Shown: positions 1-8,854, numbered from the stretch's first letter. The stretch: DNA of 64,000 nucleotides from Gammaproteobacteria bacterium (GCA_020051155.1 JAGVJK010000018.1:1-64000); one strand, 5' to 3'. Translations and numbers: made by a program. Notes: generated by a model from the letters alone, not told the origin.

Positions 1-814
1 ATTCAGAAAAAAGGGCCGACTCTGTTTGATTGAGAAGGCTGCTATTTGTCTCCTCCGCAATCGTTACAATTCGATTCGACATGCGAATACAAATGCTGGT
101 CCAATCATTAAACTCGGCCGTGGCAACATAGATCAAATAAGCATATCGTTCTTCTAATAACTCTAACTGATAAATAATTTCATTGCTCGTGTTATCATTA
201 ATTTCTCTGACATTAAATAATGAATTGCTGAGGATAAACGCTTCATCAATTAATAAACAATCACCATTCATGTGCATGCCAGCTCTCATGCACTCTACAA
301 AATGAGGCATGCCTTGATAATCGCCGGCGGGAATGAGCGTAACACTGTATGCACTCTTCGGATAAAACATGACATCTTTATTGCCGAGAGCTTGTTTGAT
401 GCCAATGCTAGCAATTTCTAACATTGAAGCAGGATTACGTGCAATGTGACTATTAAAGATTTCTCGCGTAATCACCAGTAATTTTGTCTTGCGTATGGCC
501 GTCACTGTTGCTGTACATTTCACATTGGCCAGCAGTCCGTGTACGCCAACCATATCGCCCGGGCCTAACTCATTAATCGTTACGAATTCTTCACCGATCT
601 CTTTTGTGAGTCGCACTCTGCCGCTAACGATTAAATAAAGGTTACCATCCCGTTGCCCTTCTTGTAGCAACACTTCACCGGGTTCAATTTCGTATTGCCA
701 TAGCATTTCGAGCAATGAGAACAACTCGTCGCGATCCATTTGCACGAAAAAATAGTTTTTTGATAAAATTTCAAAAATTCGCTCTGTCGGTATTTTTGTC
801 GAGCACTTATGCAT
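1..814 (-). CDS. Cyclic-nucleotide-binding / NTE-type patatin-like protein, N-terminal part (runs off left edge)
   Basis: An open frame of 271 codons begins at ATG 814 and reaches the window edge with no stop. Residues about 10-125 form a cyclic-nucleotide-binding domain: a GxxLxxEG-like turn (GEVLLQEGQRDGNLY), SGRVRL, and a GDMVGVHGLL segment where the phosphate-binding cassette lies. Residues about 155-270 resemble the linker that precedes the patatin catalytic domain in neuropathy-target-esterase-type phospholipases (VTLIPAGDY, then LLEERYAYLIYVATAEFNDW, then RMSNRIVTIAEE). The GxSxG catalytic motif would lie beyond base 1 and is not visible. If the rest is present, the product would be a ligand-gated membrane phospholipase; if it is absent, a plain cNMP-binding regulator. 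The CNB assignment is firm, the NTE assignment moderate. Confidence 0.7.
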   Translation of the reverse strand, partial: MHKCSTKIPTERIFEILSKNYFFVQMDRDELFSLLEMLWQYEIEPGEVLLQEGQRDGNLYLIVSGRVRLTKEIGEEFVTINELGPGDMVGVHGLLANVKCTATVTAIRKTKLLVITREIFNSHIARNPASMLEIASIGIKQALGNKDVMFYPKSAYSVTLIPAGDYQGMPHFVECMRAGMHMNGDCLLIDEAFILSNSLFNVREINDNTSNEIIYQLELLEERYAYLIYVATAEFNDWTSICIRMSNRIVTIAEETNSSLLNQTESALFSE

Positions 815-980
815 AAGGATCCCCTGCAACACCCCACCCACAGCCATCGAATGCCGTAGGTATTTCCCTAATTATAATAGTGTTTTACCTGATTTCCTTG
901 GCAGAGCCCCTAGTTACAGTATCTTTATTGACCTATGTCTTTGCATCTATTTGATCTATCTTAAATTTTATTGCTAAGGC

Positions 981-1883
981 TTACTTAAGATATGTTAAAT
1001 ACTTTGCAAAAGCAGGATTTTTACCGTGGACCACTTCTAAATAAGCCTTTTTAATTTGCAACGCTACTGGATACTCCGGATCGGCCTTCATTCGGTGATC
1101 ATCAATGGATCGAATTGGTGTCACCTCTGCTGCTGTGCCAGTAAAAAATGCTTCATCCGCATGATAAGCTTCTTCAAGCGTTATATTCGTTTCGATCATT
1201 TTAAATTTTAATTGCTGAGCAACTTTCATGACGGTATCACGAGTGATGCCATTTAGAATCGTACCTAATTGTGGTGTGTAAATCACATTGTCTTTGATCA
1301 TGAAAAAATTCTCGCCTACACCTTCTGAAATGTAACCTTCATTATCTAAAAATAGTGCTTCATGATAATGGGTTCCCTGAAGTTCCAATGACGCTAAAAT
1401 ACCATTGACATAATGACCACTCAGTTTCGCATCAATCACGCTAGATTTTGGATGTATACGAATGTACTGGCTCGTTTTGATATCCACACATTCATAAGGA
1501 AGGTACGCTTTCCAAGACCAGCAAGCGATGGCGCATTCTACAGGGCTTCCCACTGGATTCACGCCCAATTTTTTGTAACCGTAAAAAACGATGGGGCGAA
1601 TGTAACCTTCTGCCAATTCATTTTTATGGACTAACTCTTTAATGATGTTAATCAATTCATCTTTCGTGTAAGGCATCGACATTTTTAACGCATTCGCGGA
1701 ATAGTATAATCGATCGACATGTTCTGCCAGTCTAAAAATGGCAGGACCTTTATCTGTGTTATAAAATCGAATGCCCTCAAACGCACTACCACCATAATGT
1801 AAACTGTGTGTTAAAACATGGGTTGTTGCATCAGCCCATGGAATGAATTTGTCGTTATACCAAATAAATTTTGTTGTTTGCAT
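981..1883 (-). CDS. ilvE: Branched-chain amino acid aminotransferase
   Basis: PLP-dependent class IV transaminase that interconverts Leu, Ile and Val with their 2-oxo acids using glutamate/2-oxoglutarate; last step of the pathway encoded here. The 300-residue length is normal. Visible signatures are HSLHYGGSAFEGIR near the N-terminus, the lysine in DAKLSGHYVN (probable Schiff-base lysine), EGVGENFFMIKDN, and GTAAEVTPI near the C-terminus. It is the last gene of the minus-strand ilv operon, 12 bases after ilvD, with a strong Shine-Dalgarno (GAGGAGA) before ATG 1883. Expression should follow the ilvL attenuator at 7923-8057. Confidence 0.96.
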   Translation of the reverse strand: MQTTKFIWYNDKFIPWADATTHVLTHSLHYGGSAFEGIRFYNTDKGPAIFRLAEHVDRLYYSANALKMSMPYTKDELINIIKELVHKNELAEGYIRPIVFYGYKKLGVNPVGSPVECAIACWSWKAYLPYECVDIKTSQYIRIHPKSSVIDAKLSGHYVNGILASLELQGTHYHEALFLDNEGYISEGVGENFFMIKDNVIYTPQLGTILNGITRDTVMKVAQQLKFKMIETNITLEEAYHADEAFFTGTAAEVTPIRSIDDHRMKADPEYPVALQIKKAYLEVVHGKNPAFAKYLTYLK

Positions 1884-1895
1884 AGTCTTTCTCCT

Positions 1896-3575
1896 CTATT
1901 CATCTGTGACACAGCCGAGACTTGCCGGCGAAACTTGTCGAAGGTATTTATATAAAACTCCACGCTGCACTTTGTATGCCGGCATGATCCATACTGCTCG
2001 CCGTCTGTCGAGTTCTTCTTCTGTCAGATGTGCCATTATGTTATTTGTTGTTGTATCAATGCTAACCCAGTCACCCTGTTGTAGTAAAGCAATTGGGCCA
2101 CCTTCTTGTGCCTCCGGTGTAACATGGCCAACAATGAAACCATGAGAGCCGCCAGAAAAACGACCATCAGTGATGAGCGCAACATTTTTTCCTAATCCTG
2201 CACCCATTAGTGCGGAAGTTGGTTTTAACATTTCCGGCATCCCAGGGCCACCTTTGGGTCCTACATAACGAATAACAATCACATCTCCTCTTTTAATTTG
2301 ATTTTTTTCCAACGCATGAATCATGTCATCTTCTGAATCAAAAATGCAAGCTGGGCCGCTGAAAGAAAAACCTTCTTTGCCGGTAATTTTTGCTACTGCA
2401 CCCTCAGGTGCTAAGTTGCCCGTTAATATTTGTAAATGTCCTGTCGCCTTCAGCGGATTTTCTAAGGGACGAATAACTTTTTGTCCGGAAGTTAATTCAG
2501 GTAATGCGCGCAAGTTTTCTGCGAGTGTATAACCTGTAACTGTTAAACAATCTCCTTGCAACAATCCTGCTGCTAGCAGCATCTTCATCACTGCCGGCGT
2601 TCCACCACAACGATGCAAATCGGCCATTTCAAATTGTCCGCTGGGTTTAAAATCTGCTAGTAATGGCACACGATCGCTGACTCTTTGAAAATCATGCAAA
2701 GATAATGGCACATTCACTGCTCGTGCCATGGCTAGTAAATGAAGTACTGCATTGGTTGAACCACCTAGAGCAATCACCATCACCATTGCATTTTCAAAAG
2801 CTTCTCGTGTCATAATGTCAGTTGGCTTTATATCTGCTTCGAGCAATTTTTTTATCACGGTGCCCGCTTGCAAACATTCTTGCAATTTCGCAGGGTCCGT
2901 TGCCGGAGTTGAAGAACTGTAGGGCAAACTCATGCCCAGCGCTTCTATCGCACAAGCCATCGTATTAGCAGTATACATACCACCACAAGCACCCGCACCG
3001 GGACAAGCATGACGCACAATATCGTTTCGTTGTTCGCCATCAATTTCGCCACTTAAGAATTGGCCGTAACTTTGAAATGCAGCAACAATGTCAATAGGTT
3101 TACCATGGCAGTGACCCGGTTGGATTGTGCCACCATAAATCATCAAGCTTGGACGATTTAAACGTCCCATCGCAATTAAACAACCTGGCATGTTTTTATC
3201 ACATCCGGGAATTGCAACCAACGCATCATACCATTGTGCTGACATGACAGTTTCGATAGAGTCTGCAATTAAATCTCGTGATTGCAGTGAGTAGCGCATA
3301 CCCGCAGTTCCCATCGACATGCCATCACTCACACCAATAGTGTTAAAGCGCATACCAACTAGATCATTTTCATTAACGCCTTCTTTTACTTGTTTCGATA
3401 AATCTAACAAGTGCATATTGCAGGGATTCCCCTCCAGCCAAACACTGGCGATGCCAACTTGAGCTTTATCTAAGTCTTCTTTCGTCAAACCTGTTGCGTA
3501 AAGCATCGCTTGTGACGCACCTTGCGAGCGCGGTTGCGTGATATGCGCACTGTATTGATTTATTTTTTTTGTCAT
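1896..3575 (-). CDS. ilvD: Dihydroxy-acid dehydratase
   Basis: Fe-S enzyme that dehydrates 2,3-dihydroxy-isovalerate and -methylvalerate to the 2-oxo acids used by IlvE. The product is 559 residues, the usual length of the IlvD/Edd family. Cluster-binding cysteines are visible in [10 protein letters not shown] and [16 protein letters not shown], and the C-terminal substrate region carries [13 protein letters not shown] 3575 follows AGGAGA. The start overlaps the stop of the upstream threonine-synthase-like gene by 4 bases, so the two are probably translationally coupled. Confidence 0.97.
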   Translation of the reverse strand: MTKKINQYSAHITQPRSQGASQAMLYATGLTKEDLDKAQVGIASVWLEGNPCNMHLLDLSKQVKEGVNENDLVGMRFNTIGVSDGMSMGTAGMRYSLQSRDLIADSIETVMSAQWYDALVAIPGCDKNMPGCLIAMGRLNRPSLMIYGGTIQPGHCHGKPIDIVAAFQSYGQFLSGEIDGEQRNDIVRHACPGAGACGGMYTANTMACAIEALGMSLPYSSSTPATDPAKLQECLQAGTVIKKLLEADIKPTDIMTREAFENAMVMVIALGGSTNAVLHLLAMARAVNVPLSLHDFQRVSDRVPLLADFKPSGQFEMADLHRCGGTPAVMKMLLAAGLLQGDCLTVTGYTLAENLRALPELTSGQKVIRPLENPLKATGHLQILTGNLAPEGAVAKITGKEGFSFSGPACIFDSEDDMIHALEKNQIKRGDVIVIRYVGPKGGPGMPEMLKPTSALMGAGLGKNVALITDGRFSGGSHGFIVGHVTPEAQEGGPIALLQQGDWVSIDTTTNNIMAHLTEEELDRRRAVWIMPAYKVQRGVLYKYLRQVSPASLGCVTDE

Positions 3576-4837
3576 AAAAATCTCCTATGGTTAGCCGAAA
3601 AAAAATGATCATCGAACATCATAAAATCTGTTTCACCTGGTTGCATACTCAAAAGTTTCCCGGTTTCTTGCAAGACAACATTTGAATCTTTTAACCCATC
3701 ACCCGATAAAACACACACCACTTTTTTGTTCGCATAGACACCTTTTTTTGCTGTTTTAAGCAAAGCAGCAACGGTTGCAGCTGAAGCACTTTCTACAAAC
3801 AAACTTTCCTTTGTTGATAAGAAATACTGTGCTTGCAGTATTTCTTGATCGCTTACTGCCACAGCAAATCCTCCCGTTGTATAAATTGCATCGAGCGCTT
3901 TCACGCCATCAATTGGATTTGCGACTGCAATTGCCGAAGCAACCGTGTCAACACGCTCCAGAGCCGTGATGGTTCTTAACTCTTTTTTATAACTATTAAC
4001 CACCGCACTAGCCCCTTGCGCTTGTACACCCACTAGTTTTGGAATTTTCTCGATTAATCCCAATTGATAATATTCATAAAAACCTTTCCAATACGCCGCA
4101 AGGTTAGTGCCACAACCAATGGGAACTACCACAAAGTCTGGCGCTTGAAATAATAATTGATCGATCATTTCAAAGGCTGCGGTTTTTTGCCCTTCTACAC
4201 GATAAGCATAATCACCTGCAAGATAAAGCCCTTTATTTTTTGCAATTTTTTTTGCTAGCTCTGCTGCGTCGTTATAATGTCCTTTGACTTCAATGATGTG
4301 TCCACCAAAGGCGATAACTTGCGCAAGCTTCGCTAAAGGCACACCTTCTGGCACTAACACAAAGCAAGGTATTTTTGCTGCTGCCGCATAACAGGCACAG
4401 GATGCTGCCATGTTACCTGTTGACGCCAAAATAACAGCTTTTGCCCCCAGCTCCTTAGCCACCGAAATTTCCACCGCTGATCCTCGATCTTTAAAAGATC
4501 CCGTTGGATTCTTTGCCTCTATTTTAAATGACAAATCAAATCCAAGTTGTTTGCCGAGAACATTGCTTTTGCTCAGTGGCGTCGCTAATTCAGTTAAAGA
4601 AATAAATTTAGAGATATTTTGTATGGGCATAAATGGCAAGTACTTCGATAAACAAGGTGCTGCCATTTTGAAATAATTTAAATTTAACTTACGCTTTACC
4701 CACTCCAAGTTCATTTGTATTTCCCAGGGAGTCTCCTCCCCGGTAAATACAAAATCTTGAGGCTGTACTGTTTCTTTCGAAACATAATCCAGCAATCGAT
4801 AAAAATTGACATCTACATTTTGTTGTTCTTCACACAT
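3572..4837 (-). CDS. Threonine synthase-like PLP enzyme inside the ilv operon
   Basis: Fold-type II PLP enzyme of 421 residues. Visible are the PLP-lysine motif [11 protein letters not shown], the phosphate-binding ASTGNMAAS loop, a GCGTNLAA segment and a C-terminal LSGDGLKD. The SFKDRG form of the lysine motif and the GLKD ending are threonine-synthase features; biosynthetic threonine deaminase (IlvA) usually has SFKxRGA and a C-terminal ACT-like regulatory region, which is absent here. The gene sits between ilvC and ilvD with 8- and 4-base overlaps, the place where an ilv operon often carries ilvA. It may supply 2-oxobutyrate by threonine deamination, or it may make threonine as the precursor. 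Family is secure; reaction is open. Confidence 0.8.
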   Translation of the reverse strand: MCEEQQNVDVNFYRLLDYVSKETVQPQDFVFTGEETPWEIQMNLEWVKRKLNLNYFKMAAPCLSKYLPFMPIQNISKFISLTELATPLSKSNVLGKQLGFDLSFKIEAKNPTGSFKDRGSAVEISVAKELGAKAVILASTGNMAASCACYAAAAKIPCFVLVPEGVPLAKLAQVIAFGGHIIEVKGHYNDAAELAKKIAKNKGLYLAGDYAYRVEGQKTAAFEMIDQLLFQAPDFVVVPIGCGTNLAAYWKGFYEYYQLGLIEKIPKLVGVQAQGASAVVNSYKKELRTITALERVDTVASAIAVANPIDGVKALDAIYTTGGFAVAVSDQEILQAQYFLSTKESLFVESASAATVAALLKTAKKGVYANKKVVCVLSGDGLKDSNVVLQETGKLLSMQPGETDFMMFDDHFFSANHRRFL

Positions 4838-5876
4838 TTTCAGGCCTCAATTTTCTCACGGCTTTTCCAACTTGCCAAAGTTCTTCTTGACGCATAATTT
4901 CTAATTCTTTTTCTAAATGCACCTTATAATCTTCCTGTCCATTGGCATGAATGACGATGCCCGCTTCTGTTCCATCAGCGACTCGCTGATACAATGATTC
5001 AAACACCGGCGTTACTGCGTCTTTAAAAGCAGGCAACCAATCTAATGCTCCGCGTTGCGCGGTGGTGGAACAGTTACTATACATCCAATCCATACCTTGC
5101 TCTGCGACGAGAGGCACTAAACTTTGCGTTAACTCTTCCACGGTTTCGTTAAATGCTTCGCTGGGTGAATGTCCGTTTTTTCTTAACACGTCATACTGTG
5201 CTGCGATGATTCCCGCTAAGGCACCCATCAATACACCGCGTTCTCCAACTAAATCACTAAACACTTCGTGTTTGAAAGTTGTTTCAAATAAGTAACCTGC
5301 ACCAACGCCAATGCCTAAGGCTAACGCTTTTTCTTCCGCATGACCGGAATCGTTTTGATAAACGGCATAGCTTGCATTAATGCCCTTGCCCTGTAAAAAC
5401 AAAGTGCGAACGCTACGGCCTGAACCTTTGGGCGCTACCAGTACAACATCGATATCCTTCGGTGGCACTACATGGGTTTTATCATGATAGGTCACCGCAA
5501 AACCGTGGGAAAAACACAAGGTTTTGCCTGGTGTTAAATGTTTTTTTACTACGGGCCATAATTGCATTTGTGCAGCGTCAGATAATAAATAACAGATTAC
5601 GCTGGCTCTTTCACAAGCATCTTCAATGGTCCATAATGTTTTTCCTTCTTGCCAGCCATCTTTAAGCGCTTTATCCCATGAAGAACTGTGAGGGCGTTGT
5701 CCGACAATCACATTAAACCCATTGTCTCGCAAATTCATCGCTTGTGCGGGACCTTGCACGCCATAGCCAATCACAGCAATCACTTCATTTTTTAACACGT
5801 CTCTTGCTTTTGCCAGAGAAAATTCTTCTCGAGTAATAACATTTTCTTTAACGGACCCAAATTGCATCGTTGTCAT
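4830..5876 (-). CDS. ilvC: Ketol-acid reductoisomerase (348-residue form)
   Basis: Converts 2-acetolactate and 2-aceto-2-hydroxybutyrate to dihydroxy acids with NAD(P)H and Mg2+. The N-terminal Rossmann motif GYGVQGPAQA is followed by a cofactor-specificity loop (VGQRPHSSS) and a C-terminal knotted domain with metal-binding acidic segments (DLVGERGVLMGA, EAFNETVEELTQS). At 348 residues it is unlike the roughly 490-residue enterobacterial class II enzyme. The segments MDWMYSNCSTTAQRGALDW and RKLRPENV at the C-terminus resemble, from memory, the Bacteroidota-type enzyme. The start at 5876 is preceded by GAGGAGA. Confidence 0.95.
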   Translation of the reverse strand: MTTMQFGSVKENVITREEFSLAKARDVLKNEVIAVIGYGVQGPAQAMNLRDNGFNVIVGQRPHSSSWDKALKDGWQEGKTLWTIEDACERASVICYLLSDAAQMQLWPVVKKHLTPGKTLCFSHGFAVTYHDKTHVVPPKDIDVVLVAPKGSGRSVRTLFLQGKGINASYAVYQNDSGHAEEKALALGIGVGAGYLFETTFKHEVFSDLVGERGVLMGALAGIIAAQYDVLRKNGHSPSEAFNETVEELTQSLVPLVAEQGMDWMYSNCSTTAQRGALDWLPAFKDAVTPVFESLYQRVADGTEAGIVIHANGQEDYKVHLEKELEIMRQEELWQVGKAVRKLRPENV

Positions 5877-5894
5877 AATGACTTTCTCCTCTTG

Positions 5895-6188
5895 TTACAC
5901 TAAAACACTAGTTTCTACATTGCTCGTAAAGTTCACCATCAATGGCACGTTACTGTTAATCTTCACTTCTAATACTTCAAAAATACGCTGTAATTGCTTC
6001 ACCACTCTCTCGATGGTTTTATCGTCACTATGGATGACGATGTTAAAATAAGACGTTCCTTTGTTGCTGGTTTCAAACACTGTTAATTGCTCGATGTTCA
6101 ACCGATGACGTGCAAATATCCCTGCCATACGTTGCAACACACGTAATGTGTTTTCCGTCATGACAGAAAGTACGTAGATTGATTTCAT
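5895..6188 (-). CDS. ilvN: Acetolactate synthase small (regulatory) subunit
   Basis: Single ACT domain protein of 97 residues that binds valine and tunes the catalytic subunit encoded just upstream. The pattern YVLSVMTENTLRVLQRMAGIF, RHRLNIEQLTV, GTSYFNIVIH is the usual ACT beta-alpha-beta arrangement of IlvN/IlvM proteins. I place the start at ATG 6188 because GAGGAGAG lies 3-4 bases upstream and the product begins as the family does (MKSIYVLSV); a longer frame with 11 extra residues has no such site. The length fits the short IlvN/IlvM type, not the roughly 160-residue IlvH type. Confidence 0.92.
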   Translation of the reverse strand: MKSIYVLSVMTENTLRVLQRMAGIFARHRLNIEQLTVFETSNKGTSYFNIVIHSDDKTIERVVKQLQRIFEVLEVKINSNVPLMVNFTSNVETSVLV

Positions 6189-6198
6189 TTCTCTCTCC

Positions 6199-7881
6199 TC
6201 AAGATAATCGTATATCGCCAACGCCTGCGCCGGCAGGGATCATTGGAAATACATTTTCTTGTTGTTTAACGACAACTTCGAGTAAGTAGGGTCCATCTGC
6301 TGTTAATAAGTCATCTAGCGCATGACTTAAGTCAGATCGCTCTGTCACTCGTTGCGCTGGAATCGCGTAACCTTCGGCAACTTTCACAAAATCTGGATTT
6401 TTTAACTCTGTGAATGAATAGCGCTCTTCAAAAAACAATTCTTGCCATTGCCGTACCATGCCTAAATAGCCATTGTTTAAAATGATTATTTTCACTGGTA
6501 AATTTTCCTGCGCTACCACGCCTAATTCTTGGATATTCATTTGGAAACCGCCGTCACCGATGATGGCGATAACCTCTCTATCCATCGCCGCTAACGTTGC
6601 GCCAATGGCTGCAGGTAACGCAAAACCCATCGTACCTAAACCACCCGATGTGATGTGCGAGTTGTAGCGCTTAAATTGATAGTATCGTGCCGCAACCATT
6701 TGATGCTGGCCGACATCTGTTACCAAAATCCCTTGACCATCTGTTTTTTGAGATAGTTGATGGATCACTTCTGCCATCGTCACTGCACCTTTTGTCGGGG
6801 ACACTGCATGAGCAACGATTTCTTTGTATTCTTTTTTATAGCAAGTTTTAAACTCATTCAACCAATGCTCATGCTGTTGTGGCTGAACGTGCTCTAGCAA
6901 TGTCTGCAATGCGACTTTTGCATCCGTTAACAACGCAACTTCTGCGTGAACATTTTTATTGATCTCTGCAGCATCAATGTCGATATGGATCACCTTTGCT
7001 TGCTTTGCATAACTTCCCAAGTGACCTGTGACTCTGTCATCAAAACGCATGCCGATGGCGATTAACAAATCTGCCTCATTTGTTAAAAGGTTTGCACCGT
7101 AATTGCCATGCATGCCTAGCATTCCGACATATAAGGGATGATCTGTTGGAAAGGCTGATAATCCCAGTAACGTACAAGCCACGGGAATTCTCGTTTTCTC
7201 TGCGAATTGTAATAACTCGTGTTCTGCCTTTGCGATTAACACACCATGCCCTATTAATAAATAAGGTTTTTTTGATTGGTTGATAAGCGTTGCTGCTGAC
7301 ATTAGTTGTTGCGCGTCTAATGCGTGTTGATAGGGCAATAATTGCTTTGGCTGATAGCGCTGATAGACGAAATTTAATTCTCCCAGCTGTGCATCTTTCG
7401 TGATGTCGATTAACACCGGCCCTGGTCTTCCTGCTTGTGCGATATAAAATGCTTTCGCCATCACCGCCGGTATTTCTGCGGCCGATGTAATTTGATAATT
7501 CCACTTTGTAACGGGTAATGTGATCCCGATGATATCCGCTTCCTGAAAAGCATCTGTTCCTAAAAATTCACTGAACACTTGTCCTGTGATACAAACTAAG
7601 GGTATGGAATCAAGCATTGCATTCGCAAGTCCTGTGACAACATTGGTAGCGCCGGGCCCTGAAGTAACAACACAAACACCTACTTTACCAGAGGCACGAG
7701 CGTATCCTTCTGCCGCATGTGCCGCACCTTGTTCGTGGCGTACTAAAATATGGCGTAATGATTTTGCATCATGTAACGCATCATAGAGCGGCATGATCGC
7801 ACCACCTGGATAACCAAATAAAAGCTCTACATCCTCGTGTAGTAAGGATTGTAAAATAGCTTTCGCCCCTGTTGTTTTCAT
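6199..7881 (-). CDS. ilvB: Acetolactate synthase large (catalytic) subunit
   Basis: Thiamine-diphosphate enzyme that condenses pyruvate with pyruvate or 2-oxobutyrate; first committed step of the pathway. Domain order is as expected: N-terminal pyrimidine-binding domain with the catalytic Glu in LVRHEQGAAHAAEGYARA, a central FAD-type domain, and the C-terminal pyrophosphate-binding domain with the Mg/TPP motif GDGGFQMN followed by NNGYLGMVRQW. Length of 560 residues is normal. GTG 7884 directly precedes ATG 7881 in frame; I choose the ATG, spaced for the GGAGAG upstream. First structural gene of the operon, immediately downstream of the attenuator. Confidence 0.97.
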   Translation of the reverse strand: MKTTGAKAILQSLLHEDVELLFGYPGGAIMPLYDALHDAKSLRHILVRHEQGAAHAAEGYARASGKVGVCVVTSGPGATNVVTGLANAMLDSIPLVCITGQVFSEFLGTDAFQEADIIGITLPVTKWNYQITSAAEIPAVMAKAFYIAQAGRPGPVLIDITKDAQLGELNFVYQRYQPKQLLPYQHALDAQQLMSAATLINQSKKPYLLIGHGVLIAKAEHELLQFAEKTRIPVACTLLGLSAFPTDHPLYVGMLGMHGNYGANLLTNEADLLIAIGMRFDDRVTGHLGSYAKQAKVIHIDIDAAEINKNVHAEVALLTDAKVALQTLLEHVQPQQHEHWLNEFKTCYKKEYKEIVAHAVSPTKGAVTMAEVIHQLSQKTDGQGILVTDVGQHQMVAARYYQFKRYNSHITSGGLGTMGFALPAAIGATLAAMDREVIAIIGDGGFQMNIQELGVVAQENLPVKIIILNNGYLGMVRQWQELFFEERYSFTELKNPDFVKVAEGYAIPAQRVTERSDLSHALDDLLTADGPYLLEVVVKQQENVFPMIPAGAGVGDIRLS

Positions 7882-7922
7882 CACAGTTCTCTCCTAAGAA
7901 CATAAAAAATAAGTAAAAAAAA

Positions 7923-7950
7923 ACCCCGCAGCTCGTGGGAGGTGCGGGGT
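7923..7950 (-). terminator. ilv attenuator terminator
   Basis: Read on the minus strand, an 8-base stem ACCCCGCA/TGCGGGGT encloses a 12-base loop in which CTC and GAG can add three more pairs. It is preceded by an A-run and followed by a run of about nine T (complement of 7915-7923), the form of an intrinsic terminator. It lies between the leader peptide stop (7974) and ilvB (7881), so it ends transcription unless the antiterminator forms. Confidence 0.9.
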
Positions 7951-7995
7951 TTTTTTCCCTAGTTCGCCTTTTTCTAAGACATAGGGCCGCACCTC
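7939..7995 (-). promoter_or_regulatory. ilv antiterminator pairing segments
   Basis: On the minus strand GAGGTGCGG (complement of 7987-7995, inside the 3' end of the leader frame) is perfectly complementary over 9 bases to CCGCACCTC (complement of 7939-7947), which is the 5' half of the terminator stem. Pairing of the two would destroy the terminator. A further CCGCA early in the leader frame (codons 7-9) can pair with TGCGG of the first segment, giving the classical 1:2, 2:3 and 3:4 alternatives of amino-acid attenuation. Confidence 0.82.
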
Positions 7996-8057
7996 GTGTG
8001 ACTAATCACCACCACGATAATAATATTAATAATGCGGACAACTACGTTGTTAGACAT
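7974..8057 (-). CDS. ilvL: ilv operon leader peptide, 27 residues
   Basis: A short frame from ATG 8057 to TAG 7974 encodes 27 residues, of which six are Ile and six are Val. They lie in runs (VVV, II, III, VVV, I), with no Leu. A purine-rich AGAGAGA lies just upstream of the ATG. Its position between a promoter-like site and a strong terminator 5' of ilvB, and its codon content, are those of a leader peptide whose translation senses charged tRNA-Ile and tRNA-Val. In E. coli the ilvGMEDA leader also contains Leu; this one appears to answer only to Ile and Val. Confidence 0.88.
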   Translation of the reverse strand: MSNNVVVRIINIIIVVVISHTRCGPMS

Positions 8058-8113
8058 GGATCTCTCTACTTTTTAAAATTAAAAAATCATTGAATTTGTT
8101 AATGTGAATTTAT

Positions 8114-8144
8114 AAGCTAGCGTATTTGATTGTTGTTTGTCAAG
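8114..8144 (-). promoter_or_regulatory. Probable ilv operon promoter
   Basis: A perfect minus-35 hexamer TTGACA (complement of 8139-8144) lies upstream of the leader peptide. The best minus-10 candidate, TAGCTT (complement of 8114-8119), is 19 bases further on, longer than ideal, so the exact minus-10 is uncertain. It lies just beyond the stop codon of the toxin gene, so the ilv leader begins where the toxin-antitoxin cassette ends. Confidence 0.5.
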
Positions 8145-8153
8145 GGATGAGTT

Positions 8154-8462
8154 TTATAATCGTTTATCTAAATGTTTTTCCGGCACCATACTTTGATGAA
8201 GAATAGCAACAATCACTATTTTATTATCTGGCATCATCAGGTAATAAATCACATGGCTGCCAAATGGAAATCGATAAACATCCTTTCCACAATCTTCGAA
8301 GCAATTTTTTCCCATATTGGGCATCTCTACCAATAACTGTAATGTTTTCTTTAAATCGCTTAGATAATCTATTGATTGTTTAGGACCCCAATGCTCTAAG
8401 GTAAACTGACGAATTTGGATAAGATCTCGCTGAGATTCTTCTGTAAATAAATATTGAATCAT
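8154..8462 (-). CDS. ParE/RelE-family toxin
   Basis: Small basic protein of 102 residues with the RelE/ParE pattern: an N-terminal SQRDLIQIRQFTLEHWG helix pair, SDLKKTLQLLVEMPNMGK, then VYRFPFGSHVIYYLMMPDNKIVIVAILHQSM, ending in a short basic tail. Such proteins inhibit gyrase (ParE) or cleave mRNA on the ribosome (RelE); the SHVIYY...ILHQ form favours ParE. ATG 8462 begins one base after the stop of the upstream Phd-type gene, a typical antitoxin-first operon. A TTG at 8471 is in frame but would overlap the antitoxin. Confidence 0.85.
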   Translation of the reverse strand: MIQYLFTEESQRDLIQIRQFTLEHWGPKQSIDYLSDLKKTLQLLVEMPNMGKNCFEDCGKDVYRFPFGSHVIYYLMMPDNKIVIVAILHQSMVPEKHLDKRL

Positions 8463-8463
8463 G

Positions 8464-8724
8464 CTAATCAAATTTCCCAGCTAATAACTCATCAAAAAAA
8501 GTTTCACCCTCAATAGTACGACCAGCAATAATATCTTTTCTTGCTTGAGCTACTCTGGCATTTAATTGTTGCATCTTAAGCACCTCTAAATTCTGATAAT
8601 CCTCAACCGACAAAACAACGGCAATGGCCTTACCATTTCGATTAATTTGCACTGGCTCGCGCTGCACCTTAAGAAGAAGGTCACCAAAATGTGTCTTTGC
8701 TTCATTAGCTGATAATGATTCCAT
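8464..8724 (-). CDS. Phd/YefM-family antitoxin
   Basis: An 86-residue protein whose N-terminal part is a Phd/YefM DNA-binding fold: SANEAKTHFGDLLLKVQREPVQINRNGKAIAVVLSVEDY is the family hallmark (sheet, FGxLL helix, INRNGKxxAVVLS). The C-terminal half is charged and probably disordered until it binds the toxin. It precedes the ParE-type gene and should repress the pair from the promoter at 8762-8767. Start ATG 8724 follows AGAGGT. Confidence 0.88.
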   Translation of the reverse strand: MESLSANEAKTHFGDLLLKVQREPVQINRNGKAIAVVLSVEDYQNLEVLKMQQLNARVAQARKDIIAGRTIEGETFFDELLAGKFD

Positions 8725-8761
8725 ACTTAATACCTCTCAAATAATTTCGTTCGATACGGTC

Positions 8762-8767
8762 ATTATA
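8762..8767 (-). promoter_or_regulatory. Minus-10 box of the toxin-antitoxin promoter
   Basis: A perfect TATAAT (complement of 8762-8767) lies 38 bases upstream of the antitoxin ATG. The region 16-18 bases further upstream contains only a poor minus-35 (TGATTT), so the site may depend on the strong minus-10. Confidence 0.5.
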
Positions 8768-8854
8768 GACGAATTAAGCGATAAAATCACTATTTTTGGT
8801 TGAAAATAGGTCATCTGACGTGACATTATACTTAATACTATCTGAAACCCATTG

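Noticed and set aside
631-837. 68-codon frame on the minus strand near the left edge
   Set aside because: It overlaps the cNMP-binding gene in a different frame; the 1-814 frame is the one with recognisable domains.
7076-7504. 142-codon frame inside ilvB on the same strand
   Set aside because: It lies fully within the conserved ilvB coding sequence in another frame and shows biased Arg/Ser composition typical of shadows.
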